From: Azadirachta indica
Taxonomy: Eukaryota > Streptophyta > Magnoliopsida > Sapindales > Meliaceae
Assembly (NCBI GenBank): GCA_022749755.1
Contig: CM040451.1
Span: 6,399,871-6,463,870 of the forward strand
DNA length: 64,000 nucleotides
Direction: 5' to 3'
Below the pieces are notes generated by a model that was given only the letters and a program-made list of their open reading frames with translations, was not told where the DNA came from and did not search any database. Every line of letters begins with the position of its first letter. Position 1 is the first letter of the stretch. This document shows positions 11,011-22,108 of the stretch, in pieces. The position numbers and the translations under genes are program-made.

Positions 11011-12015
11011 TCTTGAAGAGCACTGAGTTTAGAAGAAATTATCACCGGAAAAGTTTCATTTGCACTCAAGAAAGCATATTTGAGGTCAGATGATAATGGT
11101 TTCAATTCAAGTTTTGGTGTTTGAACACTCAATAGCATCGGTTTATCAGCACGTTGAGGTAAGTCTTCAAATTTTGGTCTCCATCCATTAACTTTCAAAA
11201 CCTGAGAAGATTTTAAAAGAGAATAAATATGAGACACTTTAAAATTTTCATCAAAATTGAAATCATTGCAACCATTTAAACAAGCATCCAAGGGATCAGA
11301 AAAAAGATGAAACATTAAAGCAATCATGAACGAGTTCCTCAATATAACTAACTTCATGCATGTCATCATTTTCACTAGGTTGCTTGCAAATATTGAACAC
11401 ATTCATTTCCAATGTCATGTTTCCAAAGGATGATTTTAGAACTCCATTTCTACAGTTGATTATTGCATTAGATGTAGTAAGAAATGGACGTCCTAATATG
11501 ACAAGAATTTAGGTGCTTAAGTTAGGAACAAGTTGTGTGTTTAAGACAATAAAATCTACAGGAAAGTAAAATTTATCTACTTGAACTAACACTTTATCAA
11601 GTATTCCTCATGATACTTTCACAGAACGATCAGCAAGTTGAAGTGTTGTAAAAGTAGGTTTAAGCTCACCTAAACCTAATTGCTTATATACGGAATATGA
11701 CAACAAATTAACACTTGCACCAAAATCAAGTAAAGCATAGTTTATCTTAAAGTTTCCAATTACACAAGAAATGGTGGGACAACCAGAATCTTTATATTTT
11801 GGTGGAGTGTTATGTTGGATAATTGAACTAACATTCTCAGTTAAAAATGCTTTCTTTTGAACATCAAGCTTCCTTTTAACAGTGCATAAATCTTTCAAAA
11901 ATTTGGCATAAGAAAGAACTTGCTTAATTGCATCTAACAAAGGAATGTTAATTTTAACTTGCTTAAAAAGTTCAAAAATTTTAGAATTTTGATTCAACTT
12001 TTGAATTGGTTGCAA
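11011..12015 (-). pseudogene. Protease region of the Athila-type element, joined to integrase by a deletion
   Basis: The aspartic protease region is seen at 11608-11800: ISCVIGNFKINYALLDFGAS, where the catalytic D-S/T-G is changed to DFG, followed by VNLLSYSVYKQLGLGELKPT. The linker at 11011-11402 (LKPLSSDLKYAFL, then FPVIISSKL) is the stretch that normally precedes reverse transcriptase in Athila elements. Directly after 'LSALQE' the frame continues with HWNAQDKKKFLREVRNF, which normally precedes integrase. Reverse transcriptase and RNase H are therefore missing, with the junction at about 11005-11015. Confidence 0.8.
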
Positions 12016-12404
12016 TCTTTAAAGAAAAGGAGCAAGGATAGGGCATTTTCAACATCACACATCTTAGGTTCAACATTATTTTCCTCACTCATTAATTTTG
12101 ATGGTTCTTTAGGTTTAATCTCTTTCAAAGAAATGGTTTTATCAATGACTTTACCACTTCGGAGAGTAGTGACAAAGTTGGCATTCTCATGCTGTGTGCC
12201 ATTTAGGTTAGAATCACTTGCATGAAATTGACCCGCTGGATTTGGTTGTGGTTGAGCAGGAAATTTACCTTTCTCTTGACTGCGCAAAGCTGAGGTCAAT
12301 GTTGAAAGTGTATTCTTGATATCATTAATGGCTTGTGATTTTTGATTGTTTATGCTTGTTTGCCCTTGCATGAATGTTTGCAACGTTTCCTCAAGAGTTT
12401 TCAA

Positions 12405-13495
12405 ATGTGGTGAATGGTATGATGGAAAATTTGAAGGTCTTTAAGGTGATGGATAAGCATGATTATCATTTTTCCAATTAAAATTTGGGTGATTTTTCCA
12501 TCCAGAATTGTATGTTTTAGAATATGGAGAATTAAAGGAAAAAGGCTTTTTGAAAGAATTCATAAAATTTGCTTGGTCATGCAACACTTCTTTAAAAATT
12601 GGAATATTTGAACAATCTTGAGTGGAATGTCCTATAATTTAACAAATTTTCCCAAATTTCATCATTATGCACAGATTTGACCTCTTTAACTTTCCTTAAT
12701 TCCATGACTTTAATCTTTCTCGTTAAATTTGTAATTTTAGCACTTAGATTATCTTCTTGACTCAAATTATATTTACCCCCACTAGAACTAGCCATATTAA
12801 ATCTAATTGAATTTTCAAAGGAACTAGTGGTTTGCCAGGATTGAAGTTCTCAGCTAAATGATCTAAATACTCTAAAGCTTCTTCTGGGTTTTTGTCTAAA
12901 AATTCACCATTACACATTATTTCAACAAATTGTTTTGTCTCTAGCATTAACCTTTCATAAAAAAACTTATCATACGCCATTTTTTAAAACCATGGTGTGG
13001 GCATAAATTCAACAAGTATTTAAATCTTTCCAAACATTGAAAATAGGTTTCATTTCCTTTTTGACAAAAAATTTGGATTTGTCTCTTGAAAGCATTTGTT
13101 TTATGTATTAAAAAAAATTGTTTTAAAAACTTGGTTTGCATTTCTTGTCATGTGCCTATAGATTTAAGTCTTAATGAATTAAGCCATGTTTTTGCTTTAT
13201 CTTTTAAAGAAAAAGGAAACAATTTTAGCTTAATTATCTCTTCACTACATGTTTGATCCATAAATGTGGCACATACTTCCTCAAATTCTTTCAAGTGCAA
13301 ATAAGTACTCTCAAACTTTAAGCCATGGAAATTAGGAAGTAAAGGGATCATACTGGGCTTAAATCTTAAGTTATTTGCATTAAGCGGAAAAATAAAGCAT
13401 GAAGGAGATCAATTTTGAGGAGGTTGCAAATATTCACGCATGGTTCGAACATGATGATTTTCATTTTCTCCATGTATACTTTTATTTTCAGCCAT
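12405..13495 (-). pseudogene. Gag of the Athila-type element, broken into short frames
   Basis: The start is probably ATG at 13495 (MAENKS), just downstream of the primer-binding site. MREYLQPPQ follows, then a stop. The capsid-like core continues at 13148-13351 (IPLLPNFHG, HLKEFEEVC, LKLFPFSLKDKAKTWLNSL) and 12762-13141 (LERFKYLLNLCPHHG). The N-terminal part ends with several frameshifts. The frame at 11994-12404 carries the variable gag tail (QTFMQGQTSINNQKSQAIND). Gag would form the particle that packages the RNA; this copy is dead. Confidence 0.8.
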
Positions 13496-14004
13496 AGTGT
13501 TAGTTGTGTGTGAATTTGAAAATGAATCAAACAAATTTCTAAAGGAGGTTTCAGAATTACCTTTCACCAATCGATGAGAATGAGGATCACGATACCATCC
13601 AACAATTAAAAAAAATAAAAAAAATAATAATAAAACACAATAAAACACAATAAAGTAAAATACAATAAAATAAAATGTTAGCACAATAAAACAAATAAAA
13701 AAGAAAAGAGGTGGTATAACCTTCCTCTTAATAAAATTATTGTAAATGAAAATAACAACATAATAGTTAATAAAAAAAATTAAGAAAGGTGGCAAAGCCT
13801 ACCATGAACAAAATAAACAACAAAAATTAAATGGTATATGTAGAACCAATCATAATGTAAATATAAATGGGCGGCTGAGCCTCCCAATAAAAATAAATAA
13901 CAACAAGTAAATAAAAAAAAATGTTAAAGTTAGAGTTAGAGTTAGAGGTTAAAGTTAATAAAAGAAAATTAAACAAGAACTAGTAAACTTTATACAAACC
14001 GTAC
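13496..14004 (-). other. Leader between primer-binding site and gag
   Basis: Low-complexity A/T-rich leader with repeated AATAAAA-type phrases (13600-13800) and 'ttagagttagag' repeats near 13930. No coding signal. This is the usual untranslated leader position. Confidence 0.5.
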
Positions 14005-14022
14005 TCTCCGACAACGGCGCCA
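14005..14022 (-). promoter_or_regulatory. Primer-binding site (tRNA-Asp-like)
   Basis: The minus strand reads TGGCGCCGTTGTCGGAGA six bases inside the 5' LTR. Athila elements use a site of the form TGGCGCCGTTGCCGGGGA; two positions differ here. Confidence 0.85.
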
Positions 14023-14028
14023 AAAACT

Positions 14029-15422
14029 TGCTACAATTTAAAGGTTGTAACTCTCAAGTATAGGTTGTCTCAAGTAATAAAGTTCGGAAGTCCGAGTGTT
14101 GGTCCACAGGGAATACGTTATATTAAGTCCACAAGTTCAAAAGTTTAAATATTACAAGTTCAAATATTCAAATATTATAAGAAATGGAATGAATTTGTTT
14201 ATTGTCATATTTAAATTCAATATTATTATATATTAGGGCATTAGGGATCCATTTTAATAATTTGTATAGAATTTATTCTTGATCTTTTTTTTCCTTTTAA
14301 AGAAAAACACAATTAAGAATCAAAAGAAGTGATCTTAATTGGATGATGAAAAAAAAACATTTAAGCACAAAGAAATCAAAAGACTTACCTTTTAATTGAT
14401 GGTGAAAAACTATAAGTTACCTTACTCTTGATATGTAGAAAACATTTAAGCATTCAATGTACCATTTGTTAACAATGAATTAAGGTTTCTAACAATTCAA
14501 AATCACTTGCAAAATATAGTACTCAATCAATAAAAGGATTGACAATGAAGAACAAAATTATAAAATCATCAAAAGTTCATCCTTATCTCTAATTACGAAA
14601 TTAGAAATACATCATTTAATTGAAGTTCAAATTACAAAAAGAAAATAGAAATGGTAAAAATTCACTCCCTCCTCACTTCCACATCTTCCTTTATATAGGT
14701 AAAATAAAAGACATTTCACATGTATGAACATAATTTTGTCAATTTCTAATTAATCACGCTTTACCAAATTTCAATATATTTTTTACCATGAAAATCACCG
14801 AATTTCGTAAAATAGCCTTCTTTAAAGTTGTAGGTGGACGACTTATCTTTCTAACGGTCCATATCTCACCCTTATTGCTGTTTTAAACCGTGAGTTGTGT
14901 TGAAAATAGCAGAGATGTTCAAGTCGTATTTTTCCACCGCCCTTCCAGAATTATAGCTCTTTTTGGTAGATCATTAGTTGAAATTTGAGAAAGTGCAAAA
15001 CATAAAAGATTTAGATCCCTTTCTCAGCTTTCTAAATCACCCAACCATATAATTTTTCGTTATGTATTTAGGGGGATACGGCCCAAATATAAAAGTATGT
15101 TGGACTGGTTCAAAGATGCGCTTGAGTTCTGTTGAAGCCCAATTTCGTCCCATTAATTGCTCGAACTGGTCCAACCTTTGACTTACAAAGTTGTGAAATG
15201 ATGAGTTTTTGTTTGTTTAGTCCAAGAATCGAATCATTTGATGATTTAAATTGAAAGATATGCTCATTATACGAAACCTGCGCAAAATTGACTATTTAGT
15301 CCGATTCATATTTTACGATTCAATATAAAAGAATATGCTTCATTATTGGGGAATAGAATGACATTATTAAGTGTAAATCATAATATTTCTTTTGATAAAT
15401 CTACACTTTTAAACATTCATCA
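14029..15422 (-). mobile_element. 5' LTR of the Athila-type element
   Basis: Same family and orientation as 5554-6945, at 1394 against 1392 bases. It ends next to the primer-binding site, which marks it as the 5' LTR. Its outer flank is TTTAA, near-identical to TTTAG at the other end. Confidence 0.9.
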
Positions 15423-15427
15423 TTTAA

Positions 15428-16100
15428 ATTGGGCTAAACTTTACGTTACCAAAGTCCAAGCCCAATAGACAATTTAGTTTAATCCAAAATAATCCTTCCG
15501 AGATTAAGGATGAAAATTCTAATGGTTAAGGCATATACAACGATAATCCTATTAGAATTAGTATTTCAAATAATATAAGAAATCATTAATTACATAAAGG
15601 GAAGAAAACAAAAAAGAGAGATTTTCTTTTTACAATTTAAACAGATTTATTAATTAATATCAAATAAAGAAATTCGATATTAACAAGTAAGTTTCTGTGC
15701 ACATGCCACATGCATTGAATTCATCGCATGATATCGATAAGCACGTTTCTGCATGCACATGCAACATGTACTAAAATACTGTTTACAGAACATAATTATT
15801 TGGGTTGAGACTGTAAACATAAAAGTTCTTGCATGGGATGCCCAAAGCTAAACATAATTATTTGTTTGAACAGTTTTGCTTCTCCAGGTGGAATTTCTCT
15901 TTTATTTTAGTTTTATTTAGATTGGTCCCTAAAGCTAAACATTTAATTACAGGACCAACAATGCACGGATTCATGAGGCATTCATTCAAAAGGGATAATA
16001 TATAATAAAGAAAAAGTAGTCATTTATTCAACATGAGTGGAAAGTTATGTAATTTTAATTAGGCCTAGGTGCACGAATAGAATCTATTCAGGTCATCTTA

Positions 16101-16141
<41 letters not shown>

Positions 16142-16560
16142 TGTAATCGACGGCTTTTTATTACATTCACTCTCTGAGATTAGTTGACTAATGTACGTGA
16201 TCATGGCCTTGCTTTGAAGACATAGAGAACCAGCGTCTAATGAATGCTATTTTGTTTGAAATTTATCACTTAGTTGAGGAAATAGTTAAATGTAAATCTT
16301 TTGAAAGTACAGTATACTTAGGAGCTTGATCAAACCCTTAACAGAAACAAATGCAATGCGATTGTCTTGTTTTAATTTCTAGGATGGAAAAGAAAGCATT
16401 AAAATTAGCACTTCAGAAGTATTATTATTGCTTGAAATTTGGCTTACAGATTACAAGAGCCAGTGTAAGAGCTACAAACATTAAAATGCAAATTTTCTTT
16501 ATGGTATCAAACAAGTATTACATATCATGCATTTATAAAATTACCTCTTCTTCAGTATAA
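15428..16560. other. Intergenic, 3' flank of the BIR1-like gene
   Basis: No ORF of note. CATGCA/GCATGC-rich phrases cluster at 15688-15770, and a (TA)n run lies at 16105-16137. The last 100 bases before 16565 probably hold the 3' UTR of the BIR1-like gene on the minus strand. Confidence 0.5.
16105..16137. repeat. (AT)n microsatellite
   Basis: About 16 uninterrupted AT units. Confidence 0.95.
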
Positions 16561-16564
16561 CTAA

Positions 16565-19409
16565 CTATGCTGCTTCTTGAGCAATGGTAAGTTCATCTGG
16601 AAAATCAGCTTCACCAGTGTTAGGTGGCAGCATAATCTCATCATCAGTTGTGAACTGATATCTCTCCCCAATTGCTCTAAGAAGCTGGTACACTTCAAAC
16701 ATGGTAGATCTTTCCTTTGGGTTTGGCAACAGGCAGTTACAAGCAATGCTAAGAAATTGGTTGAGTTCACCATCAAAACCATTTCCAAGCAAGGACTTAT
16801 CAATAGCAGTTTGGAGATCAATGGAGTTATTTACCAGATGTGTGATCCATTCCACTAAACTTCCCTTGAAGCTCTCAGGGGCATTAGCCAATTGGGTTGG
16901 TATCTCACCCGTAATCAACTCCAGGAGAACAACCCCAAAGCTGTAGACATCCCCTTTTGGGGTAGCAACCAACGTTCGTGGATATTCAGGAGCCACATAA
17001 CCCAAATCTTCAGACTCCTCGTTGGCTAAGATACTCCAATAGGTGTCATCTGGGTTCGTCGTGACCCTTGCAAGGACAAAATCAGATATCTTGGGTTCAA
17101 AATCTCCATCCAACAGAATGCACTTAGAGCTTATGTTACCATGAATAATCCGAGGGTTGAAAATGTGATGAAGCCACGCCAAACCTCTTGCTGAACCAAT
17201 AGCAATTTTGAGCCTCAAGGACCAGTCCATGTTAGTGACCTCAGGTTCTGCTGGATGTAATTTATCATAAAGTGTACCATTTTCCAAGTACTTGTACACC
17301 AAAAGTCTTTCCTTCTTTGCCACACAAAACCCTAACAGGGGAACTAGGTTACGGTTTTTAACACTCCTAAATAGATTCATCTTAGACACAAATTCTTTCT
17401 CTAAGTGCTTAGGGCAGTTCTGTAACCTCTTAATCATCAGGAAACAACCATCTGGAAGCACTGCCATGTACATTGTTCCCGTTCTTCTTGTTCCAATAAT
17501 GTTGCTTTCGCTGAAGTTATTTGTCGCCTCCATAAGATCACTCAAAACTCTTTCTCGAAACTGACTCGTCAAACATTGAAACCTGAGAACAAATGTATTA
17601 TCTCGGCTAATAACTACAATTTCATTTTCCAATATTATCCATAAGGAGGGATATATTAATAACGAGGGATAATTCTAAATAACCCAGAATATTTTGACAA
17701 TATTAACCTCAAACCCAACGTTTTAAGAAATATTCATCCTACGCCTAAACCATTAAAATTTTCTTTTAAACTTACTTAAACCTAAAAAGGGCAAATAAGT
17801 CTTTTTAGATATAACTACTATTAACACCATGTTATTTTCTAAGTACGCCCCACCCAATATCTTTATTTCTAAGTACACTCATTTAATATTATTTATTATC
17901 TTTATTTGATGTTTATTAATTTAAATAAATTTTATATTTTAAATTTAAGTAAACCGTAGATGTATAAAATGGTGATGCTAGCCTAGCGGTGCGACAACAA
18001 AGGCGACGAGCTAGTGGCATAGTAACTAGAAAGATGGGTGGCGCGATCTCTAGAGGTCCTTGGTGTTGTTACCGTGTGTCCCTTGACATATACTGCTTGA
18101 GGGGGCCTTGGTAATACCGCATGCCGCCATCACTGTATTGTAACTCTAGAGTTTTCTAACTTTTGAGTGTGTTTTGATTTATTTTTTTGTTGTAAATTTA
18201 CTTTTTCTATTTAAATATTTAACTAAAATAAAATAATAGTAACGAGTACTATTACATTTTTGAAAAAATTACATTAAAAAATAATTTGAATCAAATATGA
18301 TAAAGGAAAAAAGAAAAACGAAAAACTCAAAAAATTTATAAAGTATAGGTATCAAATAGTATTTTATTTGGTTAAAAGTAATCAAATATTATTTTTTAAA
18401 AGAAAATTTAACGGTTTTATTATAAAAATAAATATTTTTTAAAAGGTTGATGTGAGTTGAATATTGTGACTGGTTATTTAAAATTATCCCTAATAATAAT
18501 GAAACCTGCTGAGCAAAAACATATGTGAGAAATAATAAATTAAGCAATATGGTGAATCAGATGACTTGCCTTGATGCTCTTTGTTCCTTTTATGCTTTTC
18601 GCCCATTCATTACCTTCAGGGCCTTCTTCTTTCTTCTTCGCCACACCACGCAACAAGTAATACAGAAACACACCCACCACAATAGCAGTAAAAGTTACCC
18701 CACCAGCAACTGCTCCGGCAATAAGACCAGCACGAGACTTCTTCTTCGGAATATCCGGGCAAGGATCCAAAGGTTTTCCGCAAAGTCTCGGATTGTTGGC
18801 GTAGCTCTCAACATTGGTAGTAGTATTTGCGAAGGAAGGTACGGGCCCTGTCAATAGATTGTTGGCAACACTAAATGTCTTGAGCTGACCAAGCGAAGCC
18901 AGTTGCGGAGGAATTTTCCCAGTTAACCGATTGTCATTCAGTTTAAGCGTGTTCAAGTAAGTACAATTTGCAAGACTCGCTGGGATTTCACCAGAAAAAC
19001 TGTTGGATGAGAGATCAAGGGAGGTCACGTATCGAAGTCTAGTATCTATATCAGAAGGAATTGATCCAGACAGCTTGTTGCCAGAAAGATCTAAGCCAAC
19101 CAAGCTAGTGCACTTATCAATCCCAAAAGGGAACTGACCCTTAAGACCCATACCTGAGAGTCGGATATTGAGAACTCTGTTCTCATCGGGTTTCCAACAC
19201 TCAACACCAATAAATTTACAAATGAAGCCTTCTGTATCATTGTTGAAATTCCATGAAGTGTTCAAGAAGTTAAAAGGGTCTTGAAGAGAATTCTTAATGG
19301 ATTTCAAGCACTCTATATCATCCAAAGTGGCATCACTGACATTACTACTAAGCAAAATTAGCAACCCAATCAATGTTAGGGCACAGAATATTGAATCTTG
19401 ACCCAACAA
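16565..19409 (-). CDS. BIR1-like LRR receptor kinase (exons 18570-19409 and about 16565-17560)
   Basis: Membrane receptor-like kinase. BIR1 of Arabidopsis (At5g48380) binds BAK1 and restrains immune and cell-death signalling. Exon 1 (280 codons, ATG at 19409) holds a signal peptide (about 1-26), the cap motif FICKFIGVEC, about five LRRs (LDLSGNKLSGSIPSDI type), the Cys pair LCGKPLDPC and a membrane span AGLIAGAVAGGVTFTAIVVG. It ends GTKSIK at a GC donor (AAG|GCAAGT, 18570/18569), phase 0. The expected acceptor is TTCTCAG at 17583, but from there an extra T (run at 17544-17547) shifts the frame. A downstream acceptor, TCAG at 17564-17561, keeps phase 0 and enters the kinase in frame, for about 611 aa (family about 620). 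Kinase: K68 of MIK is present, but the glycine loop is altered, HRD reads HGN (about 17140) and DFG reads DFV (about 17080). Probably a pseudokinase; may also be a recent pseudogene. Confidence 0.85.
17583..18569 (-). other. Intron of the BIR1-like gene (GC-AG type) containing a transposon
   Basis: Donor is GCAAGT after AAG; acceptor is TTCTCAG with a preceding pyrimidine-containing tract. It lies at the junction between the juxtamembrane region and the kinase. About 825 of its roughly 990 bases belong to a MULE-like insertion (17666-18490), so the ancestral intron was probably under 200 bases. Confidence 0.75.
17666..18490. mobile_element. MULE-like non-autonomous element in the BIR1-like intron
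   Basis: Terminal inverted repeats of about 60 bases: left GGGATAATTCTAAATAACC, right (reverse complement) GGGATAATTTTAAATAACC. Flanks TAATAACGA (17657-17665) and TAATAATAA (18491-18499) match at 7 of 9 positions, in line with the 9-bp target duplications of Mutator-like elements. The interior holds a GC-rich island (about 17970-18140) unlike the AT-rich surroundings. I find no ORF in it. Confidence 0.7.
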
Positions 19410-20110
19410 AATGTATTAGAAACAAAACAAGTGTTGGAGAGAGTAAGTGAAATCAAACCCTAACTGAAAGTCAAAACTATATTATTCATAAATTCAAATA
19501 TTAAGATAAAATGAGATATACAACTTAGATCTACGAGCTACATCATCAAGAATATAAGAATTCTGAAAAACATAAAGAGAAAACAAATAAGAACTCAAAG
19601 AAAAAGCTGGAAACACTGAAAAGTGAAGAACCCTTTACGATTTCATTCAAAAAGGAGTTGGGTTTATCTATTTTTTTTTTTAAACAGAGAATTTTCCTGG
19701 AAATCATATCAGCGATTTTGTCAAGAGACACATTTTTTCTTTCTTTCCTTCTTCCTTCATTCATTATATGTGGGTGTCATCTCTTACCTTTCCCACACGA
19801 CAATCGTGTCTGGGTTTTTGTCAAATGACACATTTTTCTATTTCTTTCTTTCTTCCTTAGTTCGTTATCTGTGGGTCATCTGTTACATTTTTCAATACGA
19901 CACAAACATTAGTTTTGACTAGTTGAGTCGTTTGGCTCAAAAGTCAGTGTCGACAGAGGGAAGAGAGAGAAAAAACGTGGGGTGGGGTTTATCCACTGTA
20001 TCTTCACATTTATTGACATATATTATATTTATCAACATTTTTTTTTTACGTCATCACCTTGTCTTCATATAATTCAAAATGGGTCATTAGTTTTAACAAA
20101 TTTTATTGAA
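19410..20110 (-). promoter_or_regulatory. 5' flank (putative promoter) of the BIR1-like gene
   Basis: Upstream of the ATG at 19409 on the minus strand. It contains a 100-bp-period tandem duplication (19715-19912) and several TTGAC cores on the minus strand (for example at 19720 and 19820), which are W-box-like. It ends where the foldback element begins. The transcription start is not identifiable by eye. Confidence 0.4.
19715..19912. repeat. Imperfect tandem duplication, period 100 bp, in the BIR1-like promoter
   Basis: The unit beginning TTTTGTCAAGAGACACATT (19717) recurs exactly 100 bases on as TTTTGTCAAATGACACATT (19817). The polypyrimidine middle and the ACGACA end (near 19797 and 19897) stay in register. 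Each copy carries GTCAA, which is a W-box core on the gene's strand. Confidence 0.8.
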
Positions 20111-20119
20111 ATTACATTA

Positions 20120-21385
20120 TTATCTTTATTTTAAGAAAAATAGACATATATTCTTCTAATGTTTAAGGAAATAAACGCATGCTCCCTTAATATTTAGAAA
20201 AAATAAATATTTTTGTCAAATTTAAATAAATGACATATAGCCTCTAAACTTTGATTTATGTTAGTTAACAGAATAAATTATTATTATTTATATCTTTAAA
20301 TTTTTAAATAATAATAAATTAGAAATATTTATTTTATTTATAACAATTTAGTTTCTATATTTTAATACTTTTTACAATATACTTTTTAATTATAATAATT
20401 TAGTTTTTATTTTAAATTTTTTCACAATATACTAATAATTAACTTTTTGATTTATTATCTCAATAAAAAATTAAGAAAAAAAATATTATTTTAAAAAATT
20501 TAACAATGAGTTAAACCAATTTTATATTATAAGATATTTTCAACTCTTTTCCTTTACTTTCTTAGTAATAATTTGATATTTAATTAAAAAAATTTTCAAA
20601 TATTTTTTAACATTTTATATTTATATATAATATATTTATTTAAAAGATTGTATTAAGTTCGTTATATTTTTTAATATAAATTATAAAAATATAAATAAAA
20701 ATTATAAAAAAGAAGAGAATTTGATGTTATTTGTTAATTAGTAATTAAATATACTTTATAATATTATTAAATAATATACTTTAGTTTTCATTTTTATTTA
20801 TATTTTCATAATTTTTTTAAAAAATATAATAAATTTAACATAATTTTTTTAATAGATATATTATATATAAAAATAAAATATTAAAAATATTTCATTTTAA
20901 ACTTTTTTTATAAATCAAATATCAGATTATTACTAAGAAAGTCGTGAAAGAAGAGGGTTAAAATTATTTCAGCATATGAGTTAAATCTAATTCAATATTA
21001 AAATTTTTTTAATAATAATATATTTTTAAAAATTTTTTATTGAAATAATAAATTAAAATTTTAATCCTTATTACATTGTGAAAAATATTAGAATAAGGAT
21101 TAAATTGTAATAATTGAAAAAAATATATTATAAAAATGTTAAAATAGAGACTAAATTATTATAATTAAAATGAGTAATTTTTTAATTTGTTATTATTTAA
21201 AAATTTAGGAATACAAATGATAATAATCTAACTTTTCAACTAATTGAAATAAAAGTGAAGGAGATATTGTCTATTTGTTCAAATTTGACAGAGGCATTTT
21301 TTTTTTTCCAAATATCATGAAGGTATGTGTTTATTTTTCTAAACATCAGAGGGATATATATCAATTTCTTTTGTTTTAATTGTCA
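20120..21385. mobile_element. Long palindromic (foldback) element, arms about 630 bp
   Basis: The right half, read in reverse complement, tracks the left half over almost its whole length. Examples: AACATTTTATATTTATATAT at 20608 against its partner near 20880, the CTTTACTTTCTTAGTAATAAT region (20550) against 20930, and the outer TCTAATGTTTAAG (20156) against 21340. The centre is near 20745. The outer 100 bases of each arm contain short degenerate repeats of the type ACATATRYCCTC. No ORF. The ends are approximate; CATTATTAT and CACTATTCA at the flanks match at only 6 of 9. Confidence 0.75.
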
Positions 21386-22076
21386 CTATTCATGTAAAGA
21401 CTAAACTAACTTTGTGTTTGTTGTATTTAACCATTGAAATTAGGAAAAATATTCATTATTTTCTAATTTTTTTAAAAAAATAATTTTGTCTAATATCTTT
21501 TTTCCATAACTTTGTTAAAATAATAAATCTCATATTAGTTTTTTAATTTTAACATTTAAAAAAGTTACAATAATTTTATTCTTAATAGAGACTGTATAAA
21601 ATAAAATAATTTAAATTGAGGATTAATTTGTATTGATGTCAATATGTTTATCATGTTGAACCTAAATGTAAGGAACATCTTGACCCATTATTATTTAGAA
21701 TAAGATATATGATTATTTCTAGGAATAAATTTACTCACATTAATATTCTTATTTTTGTGTTTCTAAACGTGGAGATAAATTTTGAAAATAGAGATTTGAA
21801 AAAGTAATATATATAAGAAGAAGCAGCACTTGTGTCTTTTCAAATTTATAAAGAAGAAGATATCCAGGTTTGTATTTTATTAATTTATTTTTCATTTAAT
21901 TATTTTTTAAAATTTCAAAACCTCAATTAGGCCCACCACATTTAGAGCGGTCATCATGCCTATCTAGCACCATTTATACGTTTATAAAAAATAATAAATT
22001 AGTTTATGTTGAGGAGATCATTTAAAAAATCTTAAAAATTAATAAATTAATCAATTTTAAATTAAATTTTATATGT

Positions 22077-22108
<32 letters not shown>

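Larger units (their letters stand above)
5549..15427 (-). mobile_element. Athila-type Ty3/gypsy retrotransposon, decayed, carrying extra genes
   Basis: Two direct LTRs (5554-6945 and 14029-15422) bracket 7.1 kb read on the minus strand in the order primer-binding site, gag, protease, integrase, accessory ORF, LOG copy, polypurine tract. The flanks TTTAG (5549-5553) and TTTAA (15423-15427) fit a 5-bp target duplication with one change. The gag phrase LKLFPFSLKDKAKTWLNSL and the primer site resembling tRNA-Asp point to the Athila lineage. Reverse transcriptase and RNase H are missing, and every ORF is broken. The LTRs differ by roughly 7% over the first 270 bases counted by eye, so the insertion is old. 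The copy cannot be autonomous. Confidence 0.85.

Noticed and set aside
16577..17564. Several plus-strand ORFs over the kinase exon
   Set aside because: Antisense shadows; the minus strand carries clear kinase motifs.
18525..18857. 110-codon plus-strand ORF
   Set aside because: Antisense of the LRR and membrane-span exon.
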